From NCBI GenBank assembly GCA_947461185.1, contig CANHJY010000039.1, positions 1 to 11,601 of the forward strand: DNA of 11,601 nt, given 5' to 3'. The position numbers were made by a program, and so were the translations under genes. The DNA is from Flavobacteriales bacterium (lineage in GTDB: Bacteria > Bacteroidota > Bacteroidia > Flavobacteriales_D > Crocinitomicaceae). The notes under the pieces are model-generated. The model was given only the letters and a program-made list of their open reading frames with translations, had not been told where the DNA came from and ran no database searches. Positions 1 through 7,319 of this stretch are shown in pieces. Each line of letters starts with the position of its first letter. Position 1 is the stretch's first letter.

Positions 1-1236
1 TGAGTTATCGTAGGAATTAATAATAACAAAATTTTGTCCGCCCTTAGTTATTATTTTACTCTTAATCCCTTTATTCTGTTCTAATTTTTTTACAAATGAT
101 TGCGCGAACTTGCGTTTCTGAAATGTACCAGCAATAATTTTATAAGGTTTATAAATATCAACTTCAGTAAACGTTGTTGTTTCATTAGCCACTGCGTCAT
201 CTTTTTGGGGTTCTTCGGGTGCAAGCTCGGCTGAATCGATTGATTCAGTTTCTTTATTATTGGTTATTTGTGGGGTGTCAATTTTATTTTTATCGTTTTG
301 AATTACTTCATTTTTTTTATTTTCATTTGTGCTTGCTGTTTTTTGCTGAGGTTTTTCAATTTCTCCATTAATTACAAATTGATATATTACGGTGCCAAGA
401 GCGCCAGATACCAGCAAAACTAATAATCCAATTATCAAAGGCTTTTTTGACGACTTTTCAGCAATTTTATCAGGTTTAGGTTTTTCTTCCGAAACATTAT
501 TATTAATTTCTTTTGCATTCGTCTTTTCTGTTGCAGTTGCAGTTCCAGAAGCACTTTTTTTATTTATTGTGGATTCTGGAATAATACCAGTGGATGCTCC
601 AGTGTTTTGAGTAGAATTAGTATTTTCAAAAGATTCAGCCATGTTTTCTTTGGCACCCTTTTCTTCAATAGCACTAATTTTTTCAGCGGTTTCGTTAATC
701 TCCTGATTGATTTTTAATTCCTTTTCTTTGAATTCTTCAATTTCTGTTGTTTTATTTTTGATCTCAGCTATTTCTAGCTTGTCTAATGCAGGTTCTATTA
801 TACTTGTTTGATCTATTTCGTCTTGTTTCCTAACCTTTATTTTTGGTTTTTTCTTATCAGTATTCTCTACACTTATCTCGTTCGCGTCTGCTTTGACCTT
901 GTTTTTGACCGATTTTGTGCTTTTAATATACTGTTCGAATTGTAATTCTCCTTTGTCGTTTTTAGAAAATGAACCGAATTTATAGATGGAATATATTTCT
1001 CCTTTATTTAATATAGCAGTGATTTCTCGGCTATGTTTTGCCAATAAGTTTTTTGCCTCTTGCTCTGTGATCCCTTCTTTGTTTGAAATAAATTGAGCAA
1101 GCACACCATCGTCATGTTTTAAGTAATTCATAAACATGAGTTCGCCCGTTGTTTCAGAGATTTTAGTTAGCGCACCAATTTCAGGGATAATTATGGTTTT
1201 TGATGTTTTTAGTGCCTCTTTAATGTAATGGTCCAT
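1..1236 (-). CDS. HU-CCDC81-like / transmembrane / SPOR domain envelope protein (3' end cut off by window edge)
   Basis: The reading frame is open from an ATG at 1236 to the window edge (412 codons, no stop), so the C-terminus is missing. Residues 1-105 fit the tandem prokaryotic CCDC81-like HU domains of Bacteroidota: a first unit around GALTKI (21-26) and a second with the hallmark GSF...GELQF stretch (88-100). A Lys/Glu/Asn/Thr-rich, low-complexity linker (about 106-264) follows, then one membrane helix at about 266-289 preceded by lysines, a second polar linker, and a SPOR-type start (YKIIAGTF, about 365 onward). Inferred topology: HU-like part in the cytoplasm, SPOR part in the periplasm. 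SPOR domains bind glycan strands stripped of stem peptides, mainly at division sites. The gene starts 27 bases after the MBL-fold gene and is probably cotranscribed with it. An in-frame stop lies upstream (the end of the MBL gene), and the ATG at 1236 is the first good start after it. The precise role is unknown. Confidence 0.85.
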   Translation of the reverse strand, partial: MDHYIKEALKTSKTIIIPEIGALTKISETTGELMFMNYLKHDDGVLAQFISNKEGITEQEAKNLLAKHSREITAILNKGEIYSIYKFGSFSKNDKGELQFEQYIKSTKSVKNKVKADANEISVENTDKKKPKIKVRKQDEIDQTSIIEPALDKLEIAEIKNKTTEIEEFKEKELKINQEINETAEKISAIEEKGAKENMAESFENTNSTQNTGASTGIIPESTINKKSASGTATATEKTNAKEINNNVSEEKPKPDKIAEKSSKKPLIIGLLVLLVSGALGTVIYQFVINGEIEKPQQKTASTNENKKNEVIQNDKNKIDTPQITNNKETESIDSAELAPEEPQKDDAVANETTTFTEVDIYKPYKIIAGTFQKRKFAQSFVKKLEQNKGIKSKIITKGGQNFVIINSYDNS

Positions 1237-1263
1237 TTGAATGATGTAATGCTTGTCTTGATA

Positions 1264-2118
1264 TTAAAAATGATTGTTAAAGTTGAAGGTGTCCAGTAAA
1301 CGAATGCCCTTTTCTGTCTGTTGAAGCCTGCAGCATTCATTAAAATAATCGTGTTCTAAAAACAATACATAATTATTCTCAACAGCTTTATTTAAAAATT
1401 TTTCTTTTTCTGACAAAGTTAACAATGGTCTTGTATCGTACCCCATAACATAAGGTAAAGGGATATGTCCGGTGCATGGCAATAAGTCGGCCATGAATAC
1501 GATAGTCTCATTCTTAAATTGTATGTGGGGAATCATCATACTATCAGTATGACCATCAACGAACAAAACATCAAATTGAGGGAATACATTTTCTGTATAA
1601 TCTCCGACTCTTTTAATAAACTGTAATTGACCACTTTCCTGAATAGGGAGAATATTTTCAGATAAAAAAGACGCTTTTTCTCTTGGGTTAGGCTGAGTTG
1701 CCCATTCCCAATGTTGCTCATTACTCCAGTAAATGGCATTTTTAAAGACAGGTATGTAACCCGTTTTATCTTTGTTCCATTCAACTGCTCCCCCACAATG
1801 ATCAAAGTGAAGGTGTGTCAGAAAAACATCAGTCACATCATCAGTCGAAAAACCGTGTTTTTTTAAACTGGATTTTAATGTTTCTTCTCCATGAAGATAG
1901 TAATGCGAAAAAAACTTTTCTCCTTGCTTGTCGCCAATTCCTGTATCAATAAGAATTAATCTATTTCCTATTTCAATAAGCATGCTTCGCATAGCCCAAC
2001 TGCACATATTGTTCTCATCAGCAGGGTTTGTTTTTTGCCAGAGTGTTTTGGGAACCACGCCAAACATTGCTCCGCCATCCAGTTTGAAATTTCCAGTATT
2101 TATTGAATAAATGTTCAT
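1264..2118 (-). CDS. MBL-fold metallo-hydrolase, AHL-lactonase-like group
   Basis: This 284-residue protein has the metallo-beta-lactamase fold. The metal ligands are readable: THLHFDH at 101-107 (H102, H104, D106, H107), H190 in VDGHT, D211 in FMADLLP and H256 in LEHD. LIDTGIGD (56-63) is the usual strand before the metal site. The H-x-H-x-D-H...H...D...H spacing resembles the di-zinc branch that includes AiiA/AttM-type N-acyl-homoserine lactonases, but many members of that branch act on other esters or lactones, so the substrate is open. No signal peptide is seen, so it is probably cytoplasmic. I chose the ATG at 2118. A longer frame from a TTG at 2145 would add nine residues that do not look like the family's N-terminus. 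A near-consensus -7 element (7 of 8 positions, 2135-2142, minus strand) could give an internal promoter with a very short leader. It follows the EamA gene by 42 bases. Confidence 0.88.
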   Translation of the reverse strand: MNIYSINTGNFKLDGGAMFGVVPKTLWQKTNPADENNMCSWAMRSMLIEIGNRLILIDTGIGDKQGEKFFSHYYLHGEETLKSSLKKHGFSTDDVTDVFLTHLHFDHCGGAVEWNKDKTGYIPVFKNAIYWSNEQHWEWATQPNPREKASFLSENILPIQESGQLQFIKRVGDYTENVFPQFDVLFVDGHTDSMMIPHIQFKNETIVFMADLLPCTGHIPLPYVMGYDTRPLLTLSEKEKFLNKAVENNYVLFLEHDYFNECCRLQQTEKGIRLLDTFNFNNHF

Positions 2119-2160
2119 GATAATTTTACGAATACAAAGATGCAAACATTTTCAATTTCT

Positions 2161-3039
2161 TTAGCTATTCGCATAATATATGAGCAAAATAGCTCCAATA
2201 GCAGCAATCAATCCAATAATTTTGAGTGGGGTAATTTTTTCAAGAAATATACTGAAGCCGATAATAGACGTAAGCAAAACGACCGATACATTTGTTATAG
2301 CTAGAACTGCTGAACTATTCCAACCTGTTGAGCTATAGGAAAGCATTAAAAGATAAATCGAAAAATAATTAGGAATACCTAAAAGAATTCCTGCCCAAAC
2401 GTTTCGCAATTCAAATTGCGTTTTTCCTTGTATTACCCTAATCAAAAAGATGATAAGTCCTATCAAGCCCGCGCATCCTAAACCGAATGCTGAAAATAAT
2501 GCAGGGCTAATATGTTGTGTTTCATTAGATTCAACATATTTAAGTAAAAGATCGAGAAGGCTACTGCCAATAAAAAGTACGATGAGCATCCAAGATGCTG
2601 TCCGATTGTCATTTGTTGATTTTTTCTCAAAGCTTGAAAGAAATACTCCTGTAATTGCCAAAACGAATCCGAGAACAAGTGATATGGAAATAGATTCTTT
2701 TGTGTTGTTAAAGAAAAAAAGAATCAGCACAACAGACAGTGCCATGCTCATTTTAACAGCAATAGATGTTTGTGCCACACCGTTTCTTTGAGAACTTATG
2801 CCCATTACAAGAAAAAGTGAAATGAATAAAATGGAAGCCAATAGGCAATGAAATATCCAATTTCCTTGAGATAATGAATTGGAATTAAATGTGTGTCCGA
2901 ACAAAATAATCCCTGCAACAAAAGCCGTGATATAATTGAATACAATTGCTTGAAATGTATCAATTTTGAACTTTGGAAATATTTTAAATATCACAAAAAT
3001 TGAAGTAGAAGCCAAAATGGAACAAAGTAATGCTATCAT
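2161..3039 (-). CDS. EamA/DMT-superfamily transporter, translationally coupled to ribD
   Basis: This 292-residue integral membrane protein has about ten hydrophobic segments (roughly 1-20, 29-48, 61-81, 88-110, 117-136, 147-166, 180-201, 215-232, 243-265, 270-290). They form two five-helix repeats, the standard EamA layout in the drug/metabolite transporter superfamily, and the length is typical. Charged residues are concentrated in the loops, for example the Lys/Asp/Asn stretch near 138-145 that separates the two repeats. The ATG at 3039 sits inside the ribD stop (ATGA, 4-base overlap), so translation is probably coupled. DMT members move many small metabolites, and the family includes a riboflavin importer (RibN) in some Proteobacteria. 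Coupling to ribD makes a flavin or pathway intermediate a reasonable guess, but nothing in the protein itself proves a substrate. Confidence 0.88.
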   Translation of the reverse strand: MIALLCSILASTSIFVIFKIFPKFKIDTFQAIVFNYITAFVAGIILFGHTFNSNSLSQGNWIFHCLLASILFISLFLVMGISSQRNGVAQTSIAVKMSMALSVVLILFFFNNTKESISISLVLGFVLAITGVFLSSFEKKSTNDNRTASWMLIVLFIGSSLLDLLLKYVESNETQHISPALFSAFGLGCAGLIGLIIFLIRVIQGKTQFELRNVWAGILLGIPNYFSIYLLMLSYSSTGWNSSAVLAITNVSVVLLTSIIGFSIFLEKITPLKIIGLIAAIGAILLIYYANS

Positions 3040-4070
3040 TTTCTCGAATAAAAATATATCATATCAGTACTAAATGGAATTGCCTTAATAGGTGATTTCG
3101 AGATGAACGGTGCTCTCGTACCTTCATAGAGTTTTGAATTTCCGACAATCACTCTTGCTTCATCCCAGACGTTGCCAAAAATGAAATAATGCAGTGTTCT
3201 ACTTCCACCTTCAACAAAAACAGAACTAATATTTCTTTTGTAAAGTTCATGTAAAATGGTTTCAACATTCGTTTCGTTAAGTTTAATCCATTCAATATTT
3301 TCTTTTCGGTTGTTTTTTATGCGATTAAAAACTAAAGTTTGTGCATCCGATGAAAAGATATTTAAGTTCTCAGGCACTTGCAATTGTGCATCAATTATGA
3401 TTCTAATTGGGTTCTTACCACTATATTCTCTAACTGTTAAAGATGGATTATCATTTTGAACTGTTTTTCGTCCAACCATGATGCTTTGCTCTTCTGAGCG
3501 CCATTTGTGAACAAGGATTTTCGTTTCCGGTGAGGATAACCAATGAATTCCTTTTTCTTCTGGATTTCTTAACTTGTCCAAGAAACCGTCAGCAGATTGT
3601 GCCCATTTGAGAATTACATAAGGTCTTTGTCTTTCATGAAAAGTGAAAAAACGTTTGTTCAATTCACGACATGCTTTGTCTAAAACGCCAACTGTTACAT
3701 CAATTCCCGCTTTTTTCAACTGTTCTATTCCACCGCCATTAACTTTTAAGTGGGTGTCCTTCGTTCCTATTACAACTCTTTTAATTTCATTTTGAATGAT
3801 AAGATTAGAACAAGGTGGTGTTTTACCAAAATGTGAACATGGCTCAAGTGAGACATAAAGTGTTGAATCTTTTAAAAGTGATTTATCTTCTACAGATGCT
3901 ATAGCGTGGACTTCAGCGTGAGGCTCACCAAAATTTTGATGATAACCTTCTCCAATTATGCGATTTTCATGAACTATAACAGCTCCCACCATGGGGTTTG
4001 GAGCAACATGACCAGACCCTAATCGAGCCAAGTCAATACAACGTTGCATATATAATTCATCGATGTCCAT
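3036..4070 (-). CDS. ribD: Bifunctional riboflavin biosynthesis protein RibD (deaminase and reductase)
   Basis: RibD carries out two consecutive steps of riboflavin synthesis in the cytoplasm: deamination of 2,5-diamino-6-ribosylamino-4(3H)-pyrimidinone 5'-phosphate, then NADPH-dependent reduction of the ribosyl side chain. The N-terminal deaminase domain (about 5-145) shows the zinc site HAEVHA (H51, catalytic E53) and PCSHFGKTPPC (C78, C87), plus the substrate-loop motif APNPMVGA (23-30). The reductase domain (about 150-344) has KWAQSADG (155-162), GRKTVQNDNPSLTVR (200-214) and a late VEGGSRT motif. The length of 344 residues is normal, and both halves look intact. It is the first gene of a minus-strand run and overlaps the EamA transporter by 4 bases. 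No FMN riboswitch is evident in the 125-base upstream gap, and only a weak -7-like box (TAAATTTA, 4078-4085) is seen. No other rib genes are in the window. Confidence 0.96.
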   Translation of the reverse strand: MDIDELYMQRCIDLARLGSGHVAPNPMVGAVIVHENRIIGEGYHQNFGEPHAEVHAIASVEDKSLLKDSTLYVSLEPCSHFGKTPPCSNLIIQNEIKRVVIGTKDTHLKVNGGGIEQLKKAGIDVTVGVLDKACRELNKRFFTFHERQRPYVILKWAQSADGFLDKLRNPEEKGIHWLSSPETKILVHKWRSEEQSIMVGRKTVQNDNPSLTVREYSGKNPIRIIIDAQLQVPENLNIFSSDAQTLVFNRIKNNRKENIEWIKLNETNVETILHELYKRNISSVFVEGGSRTLHYFIFGNVWDEARVIVGNSKLYEGTRAPFISKSPIKAIPFSTDMIYFYSRK

Positions 4071-4195
4071 GGAATTGTAAATTTAATAATTTCAGGCCAT
4101 TTTGTTACAATTTACTATACTTGATGCCGAGCCGCTTGCTCTTTCATGTATTTGGGTAAGAATAAATTTTATCTTCGCAATTTGAAGTTAATCCC
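4071..4195. promoter_or_regulatory. Divergent intergenic region between ribD and the MFS gene
   Basis: These 125 bases separate two divergent start codons and must hold both promoters. On the plus strand, TATCTTCG at 4170-4177 matches 7 of 8 positions of the Bacteroidota -7 element TAnnTTTG. A TTTG at 4151-4154 lies 15 bases upstream of it, slightly closer than the usual 17-23, and the resulting leader would be about 13 bases. On the minus strand the best candidate is TAAATTTA (4078-4085; 7 of 8) with a TTG 22 bases upstream (4108-4110), which is weaker. I see no hairpin series that would suggest a riboswitch. Confidence 0.45.
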
Positions 4196-5485
4196 ATGCA
4201 AAAAAAATCACAGGTTGCCTTTTTAATTATCGTTGCCGCGTTAGGTTATTTTGTTGATATTTATGATTTAACGCTTTTCGCTGTTGTAAAGTCTGAGAGC
4301 TTACAGGATATTATGCATGGCGCCTCAAAAGAATCCATTTCGGAAACAGGGAAGTTTTTGTTCAACATGCAAATGCTTGGAATGTTAATGGGTGGATTAT
4401 TATGGGGTATTCTTGGTGATAAAAAGGGGAGGTTGAAAGTGCTTTTCGGGTCTATTTTACTTTATTCTCTAGCCAATATTGCGAATGCCTTTGTAACTGA
4501 TATACCAACATATGCTGTGGTAAGAATTATTGCAGGTATCGGTTTGGCAGGCGAACTTGGCGCCGGAATTACCTTAATTTCTGAAATGATGCCAAAGGAA
4601 AAAAGGGGGTATGGCACCATGATTATTGTCACGTTTGGAGCTCTTGGAGCTGTTGTTGCTTCATTAGTCGGAAGTAAAGGAGCGTCTATAGGGCTTTTTA
4701 TGAAGGATATTTTTGGCTTTCCATTTCAGAATTGGCAAGTTGCATATATAATTGGTGGAGTTTTGGGATTGATGCTGCTTTTGTTAAGAGTAGGGACTAT
4801 TGAATCAGGCTTTTATAATGAAGCCAAATCCAACAAATCAATCAAGAAAGGAGACTTAAGATTATTATTTTCGAATAAGCAGAATTTTTTAAAATACCTG
4901 AATTGTATTGTCATTGGTATCCCTGTTTGGTTTGTTATTGGTTTACTAATTATGAATTCCGAAAATGAATTTGCACCACTACTTCATATCGAGGGAGTTG
5001 TTAATGCTCAAGCCGTAACCTTTGCATATATTGGACTATCTGTTGGCGATTTGATTTCAGGATTTTTAAGTCAAATATTAAAGAGTAGGAAAAAAGTGGT
5101 GTTTATTTATCTTTTGATGTCCCTTGCTTTAACTTTAATCTTCCTATTTGGAATAAAAGGTTCAACCAAAGAAACTTACTATTTGTGTTGTTTTTTACTT
5201 GGTGCAGCAACTGGATATTGGGCAATTTTCGTAACCATAGCAGCCGAGCAATTTGGTACAAATATTCGTTCAACTGCGGCAAATACAGTCCCAAATTTTG
5301 TTAGAGGTTCCGTAAATCTAATAACAATGTGCTTTGGATTATTGCTTTCCCTGAATATGGGAAAAGATTGGTCTGCGCTGATAGTAGGCGCGACATGTGT
5401 TGGCTTGGCTTTATTTAGTCTTTCCAAATTGAAAGAAACCTTCGGAAAAGACTTAAATTATTTAGAAGAATCACAAATTTCCTGA
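4196..5485 (+). CDS. MFS transporter, metabolite:H+ symporter-like
   Basis: This 429-residue inner-membrane protein has the pattern of a 12-helix major facilitator. GDKKGR (74-79), after the second helix, is the family's motif A between helices 2 and 3. RIIAGIGLAGELGAG (110-124) and the following SEMMPKEKRG (129-138) are the helix 4-5 signature seen in the sugar-, metabolite- and phosphate-type symporters. Acidic residues in helix 1 (D21, D24, in DIYD) and E120 in helix 4 are the kind used for proton coupling in this group. A shorter, charged central loop (about 205-222) separates the two halves. The substrate cannot be read from the sequence, and the gene stands alone: it is divergent from ribD and convergent with ahpC. 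The ATG at 4196 puts hydrophobic helix 1 right at the N-terminus after a lysine pair, as expected. No strong terminator is seen for the plus strand after its stop. Confidence 0.87.
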   Translation: MQKKSQVAFLIIVAALGYFVDIYDLTLFAVVKSESLQDIMHGASKESISETGKFLFNMQMLGMLMGGLLWGILGDKKGRLKVLFGSILLYSLANIANAFVTDIPTYAVVRIIAGIGLAGELGAGITLISEMMPKEKRGYGTMIIVTFGALGAVVASLVGSKGASIGLFMKDIFGFPFQNWQVAYIIGGVLGLMLLLLRVGTIESGFYNEAKSNKSIKKGDLRLLFSNKQNFLKYLNCIVIGIPVWFVIGLLIMNSENEFAPLLHIEGVVNAQAVTFAYIGLSVGDLISGFLSQILKSRKKVVFIYLLMSLALTLIFLFGIKGSTKETYYLCCFLLGAATGYWAIFVTIAAEQFGTNIRSTAANTVPNFVRGSVNLITMCFGLLLSLNMGKDWSALIVGATCVGLALFSLSKLKETFGKDLNYLEESQIS

Positions 5486-5500
5486 TAGCAATTAAACAAC

Positions 5501-5532
5501 AAAAAAAATGGCCATCCTAAGACAGCCACTTT
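5501..5532 (-). terminator. Intrinsic terminator of ahpC
   Basis: On the minus strand the arms 5528-5521 and 5516-5509 form an 8-bp stem with a 4-base loop (5520-5517), including two adjacent G-U type wobbles. It is followed directly by a run of eight U (5508-5501). The flanking bases 5532-5529 can pair with the U-run and extend the stem. It lies 21 bases past the ahpC stop. Read on the plus strand, the wobbles become C/A mismatches and the sequence after the hairpin is A-rich, so it should serve ahpC much better than the MFS gene. Confidence 0.75.
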
Positions 5533-5549
5533 AAAAAAACAAATTTTTA

Positions 5550-6182
5550 TTAATGTGACGCAAGGTAGTCAGCAACACCATCGAAACTTGCTTTCATTCC
5601 CTCATCACCTTTGTGCCAGTTTGCAGGACAAACCTCTCCATTTTCTTCAAAGAATTGCAATGCGTCCACCATTCTCAAAGCTTCGTCCACATTTCTTCCT
5701 AGAGGGAACATATTCACCAATTCGTGCATTACAACGCCATCTTTGTTGATAAGGAATAATCCGCGGTAAGCAATCATTGGGCCTGTAGCAACTAATTTAC
5801 CGTCCATGTCGTATTCATATTCTCCTGCCAAAACCCCAAAAGCCTCAGAAATGGTTTTCGACGTATCAGCCACTATTGGATATTTTACACCTTCAATTCC
5901 ACCTTTGTTTTTAGGAACTTGTAACCATCCCCAGTGTGATTCTTCTGTGTCTGTTGAACAAGCGACAACTTTTACACCTCTAGATTCAAATTCAGCTAAT
6001 TTAGCTTGAAACGCATGCAATTCCGATGGGCATACAAACGTAAAATCTTTTGGATAGAAAAAGAAAACCACATGGTTTTTACCAAGATATTGATCTAAAG
6101 AAAAATCGTTAACAATTTCTCCGCCATTTACTACTGCTGCTGCCTTAAACGAAGGCGCTTTTTTTCCTACTAATACTCCCAT
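5550..6182 (-). CDS. ahpC: Typical 2-Cys peroxiredoxin (AhpC/Prx1 group)
   Basis: This cytoplasmic thiol peroxidase reduces hydrogen peroxide, organic hydroperoxides and peroxynitrite. FYPKDFTFVCPSE (42-54) contains the peroxidatic cysteine C51 with T48 three residues earlier. R140 in AYRG is the likely catalytic arginine. EVCPANW (183-189) carries the resolving cysteine C185 of the partner subunit. At 210 residues it matches the longer Prx1-type members rather than the shorter enterobacterial AhpC. A GGIEG stretch (94-98) occupies the GG-loop position. The C-terminus ends without the YF motif of peroxide-sensitive eukaryotic forms, so it may resist over-oxidation (inference). No ahpF is adjacent, so its reductant is either thioredoxin or an AhpF encoded elsewhere. 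It is divergent from oxyR, has a good Bacteroidota promoter 39-67 bases upstream, and is followed by its own terminator, so it is probably monocistronic and OxyR-controlled. Confidence 0.96.
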   Translation of the reverse strand: MGVLVGKKAPSFKAAAVVNGGEIVNDFSLDQYLGKNHVVFFFYPKDFTFVCPSELHAFQAKLAEFESRGVKVVACSTDTEESHWGWLQVPKNKGGIEGVKYPIVADTSKTISEAFGVLAGEYEYDMDGKLVATGPMIAYRGLFLINKDGVVMHELVNMFPLGRNVDEALRMVDALQFFEENGEVCPANWHKGDEGMKASFDGVADYLASH

Positions 6183-6220
6183 TTTATTGTTTGATTTATT
6201 GATTTTATTTAAAGTGATAA

Positions 6221-6249
6221 CAAAATTAGTTATTTAAGGTTTGTTCAAA
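6221..6249 (-). promoter_or_regulatory. Probable ahpC promoter (-33/-7, Bacteroidota type)
   Basis: On the minus strand TTTG (6249-6246) is followed after 17 bases by TAATTTTG (6228-6221), a perfect match to TAnnTTTG. Transcription would begin near 6214-6216, giving a leader of about 32-34 bases before the ATG at 6182. Both boxes are present with accepted spacing, which makes this the best-formed promoter in the window. It lies on the ahpC side of the gap, leaving about 130 bases towards oxyR for regulator binding. Confidence 0.65.
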
Positions 6250-6348
6250 TTAAAATTTCTATGAATTCATTATCAAAATTTTCTTGTTTAAAGAAAGCTT
6301 ATTCTGAAAACCTCGAACAAATTTAGTGTCATTTGGTTATAGTTAAAA

Positions 6349-6377
6349 TTGATTGTTTTTATTAATTCATAAATTTT
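6349..6377 (+). promoter_or_regulatory. Possible oxyR promoter with very short or no leader
   Basis: On the plus strand TTG (6349-6351) is followed after 18 bases by TAAATTTT (6370-6377), which matches 7 of 8 positions of TAnnTTTG. A start 5-7 bases later would fall at or just before the oxyR ATG (6384). The match is imperfect, and AT-rich gaps give such hits by chance, so this is tentative. Confidence 0.3.
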
Positions 6378-6383
6378 AGCTAT

Positions 6384-7319
6384 ATGGTTACCATTCAACA
6401 AATGCAGTACATTCTTGCATTGAGTGAACAATTGAGTTTTCAAAGGGCAGCAGACCAATGTTTTGTCACGCAACCAACATTGTCTATGCAAATACGAAAA
6501 GCGGAGGAGATATTGGGTTTTCCAATATTTGATAGATCACGCAGTCCTTTGGAATTAACGTTTTTTGGAAATGAACTACTACCTATTTTAAGAGAAATAA
6601 TGAGTGAGAACCAAAAAATAAAAACCTTACAATTAAGAATGAGCGGACATCACGTTGAACAATTAAGATTGGGTATAATTCCAACTATTGCTTCATATAT
6701 GGTGCCTGATATGTTCCAAGTTTGGAAAGAAAAACTGGAAAGCGTTCATTTACAAATTTTAGAATTGCCCACTAAAGATGCGCTTGAAGCTTTGGAAAAA
6801 AAAGAAATAGATGCCGCAATTATTGCGGGGCCATACGTTCTTCCAAAATGGCGCTCAACCAAATTGTATAAGGAAGAAATACTCGTTTTTGCACCTAATT
6901 TGGAAAATGATTTTGTCATTCAGGAGGATCTCAATGGACTTCAACCTTGGCTCCTAAGTAAAGGTAATTGTTTGCGTAATCAGATGGTTCATTTTTGTAG
7001 AATCGAAGATGGGTCGAAAGACGAATGGGATTACCAAGGAGGAAATTTAGATTTATTAATGCGTATGGTTGAAATTAATGGAGGTTATTCTTTGATTCCT
7101 TTCTATTACAAGGTTAACGAAGAAAAAAAACGTTTTCTAAAGTCCTTGATTACTTCAAATAACACCAAACCTGCTAGAGAGATAATTGCTTTGGCACCAA
7201 ATAAGTCTATGAAGTTGAATTTTATTGATACCATTATTCGTGAAATTCAATTGCAATATTCAAAGTACAATGAAGAAAATCTGGAAATAATCAGTTGGAA
7301 TCCGGAAAGATCAAATTAA
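6384..7319 (+). CDS. oxyR: OxyR-type LysR-family hydrogen peroxide sensor
   Basis: This 311-residue LysR-type regulator has an N-terminal winged helix-turn-helix (about 1-60), with the recognition region around VTQPTLSMQIRKAE (28-41), and a C-terminal periplasmic-binding-like sensor domain (about 90-300). The identification as OxyR rests on CLRNQMVHFC at 196-205. This matches the redox segment of Escherichia coli OxyR, where C199 and C208 form a disulfide on peroxide exposure, and the spacing between the cysteines is identical. The basic residue after C196 and the glutamine are also kept. The opening residues (MVTIQQMQYILAL) match the usual start of this group, supporting the ATG at 6384. It is divergent from ahpC, a classic OxyR target. 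Its stop overlaps the 3' end of convergent waaA by 9 bases, and no terminator is visible there. Confidence 0.94.
   Translation: MVTIQQMQYILALSEQLSFQRAADQCFVTQPTLSMQIRKAEEILGFPIFDRSRSPLELTFFGNELLPILREIMSENQKIKTLQLRMSGHHVEQLRLGIIPTIASYMVPDMFQVWKEKLESVHLQILELPTKDALEALEKKEIDAAIIAGPYVLPKWRSTKLYKEEILVFAPNLENDFVIQEDLNGLQPWLLSKGNCLRNQMVHFCRIEDGSKDEWDYQGGNLDLLMRMVEINGGYSLIPFYYKVNEEKKRFLKSLITSNNTKPAREIIALAPNKSMKLNFIDTIIREIQLQYSKYNEENLEIISWNPERSN

Noticed and set aside
231..248. Perfect 7-bp inverted repeat with 4-base loop
   Set aside because: It lies inside the linker-coding part of the SPOR gene (Glu-Ser-Ile-Asp-Ser codons), has no U-run after it, and is explained by codon choice.
392..610. 72-codon plus-strand frame with hydrophobic stretch
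   Set aside because: It is antisense to the linker and membrane segment of the SPOR gene, whose own frame shows real domains.
241..1000. A/T-rich homopolymer runs suggesting a repeat region
   Set aside because: They are lysine, asparagine and glutamate codons of the low-complexity linker in an intact reading frame; no repeat unit is conserved.
2119..2145. TTG start adding nine residues to the MBL-fold protein
   Set aside because: The family-like N-terminus starts at the ATG at 2118, and the extra stretch overlaps a possible promoter element.
4071..4195. FMN riboswitch upstream of ribD
   Set aside because: The gap is short and AT-rich and lacks the conserved G-rich and C-rich blocks of the RFN element.
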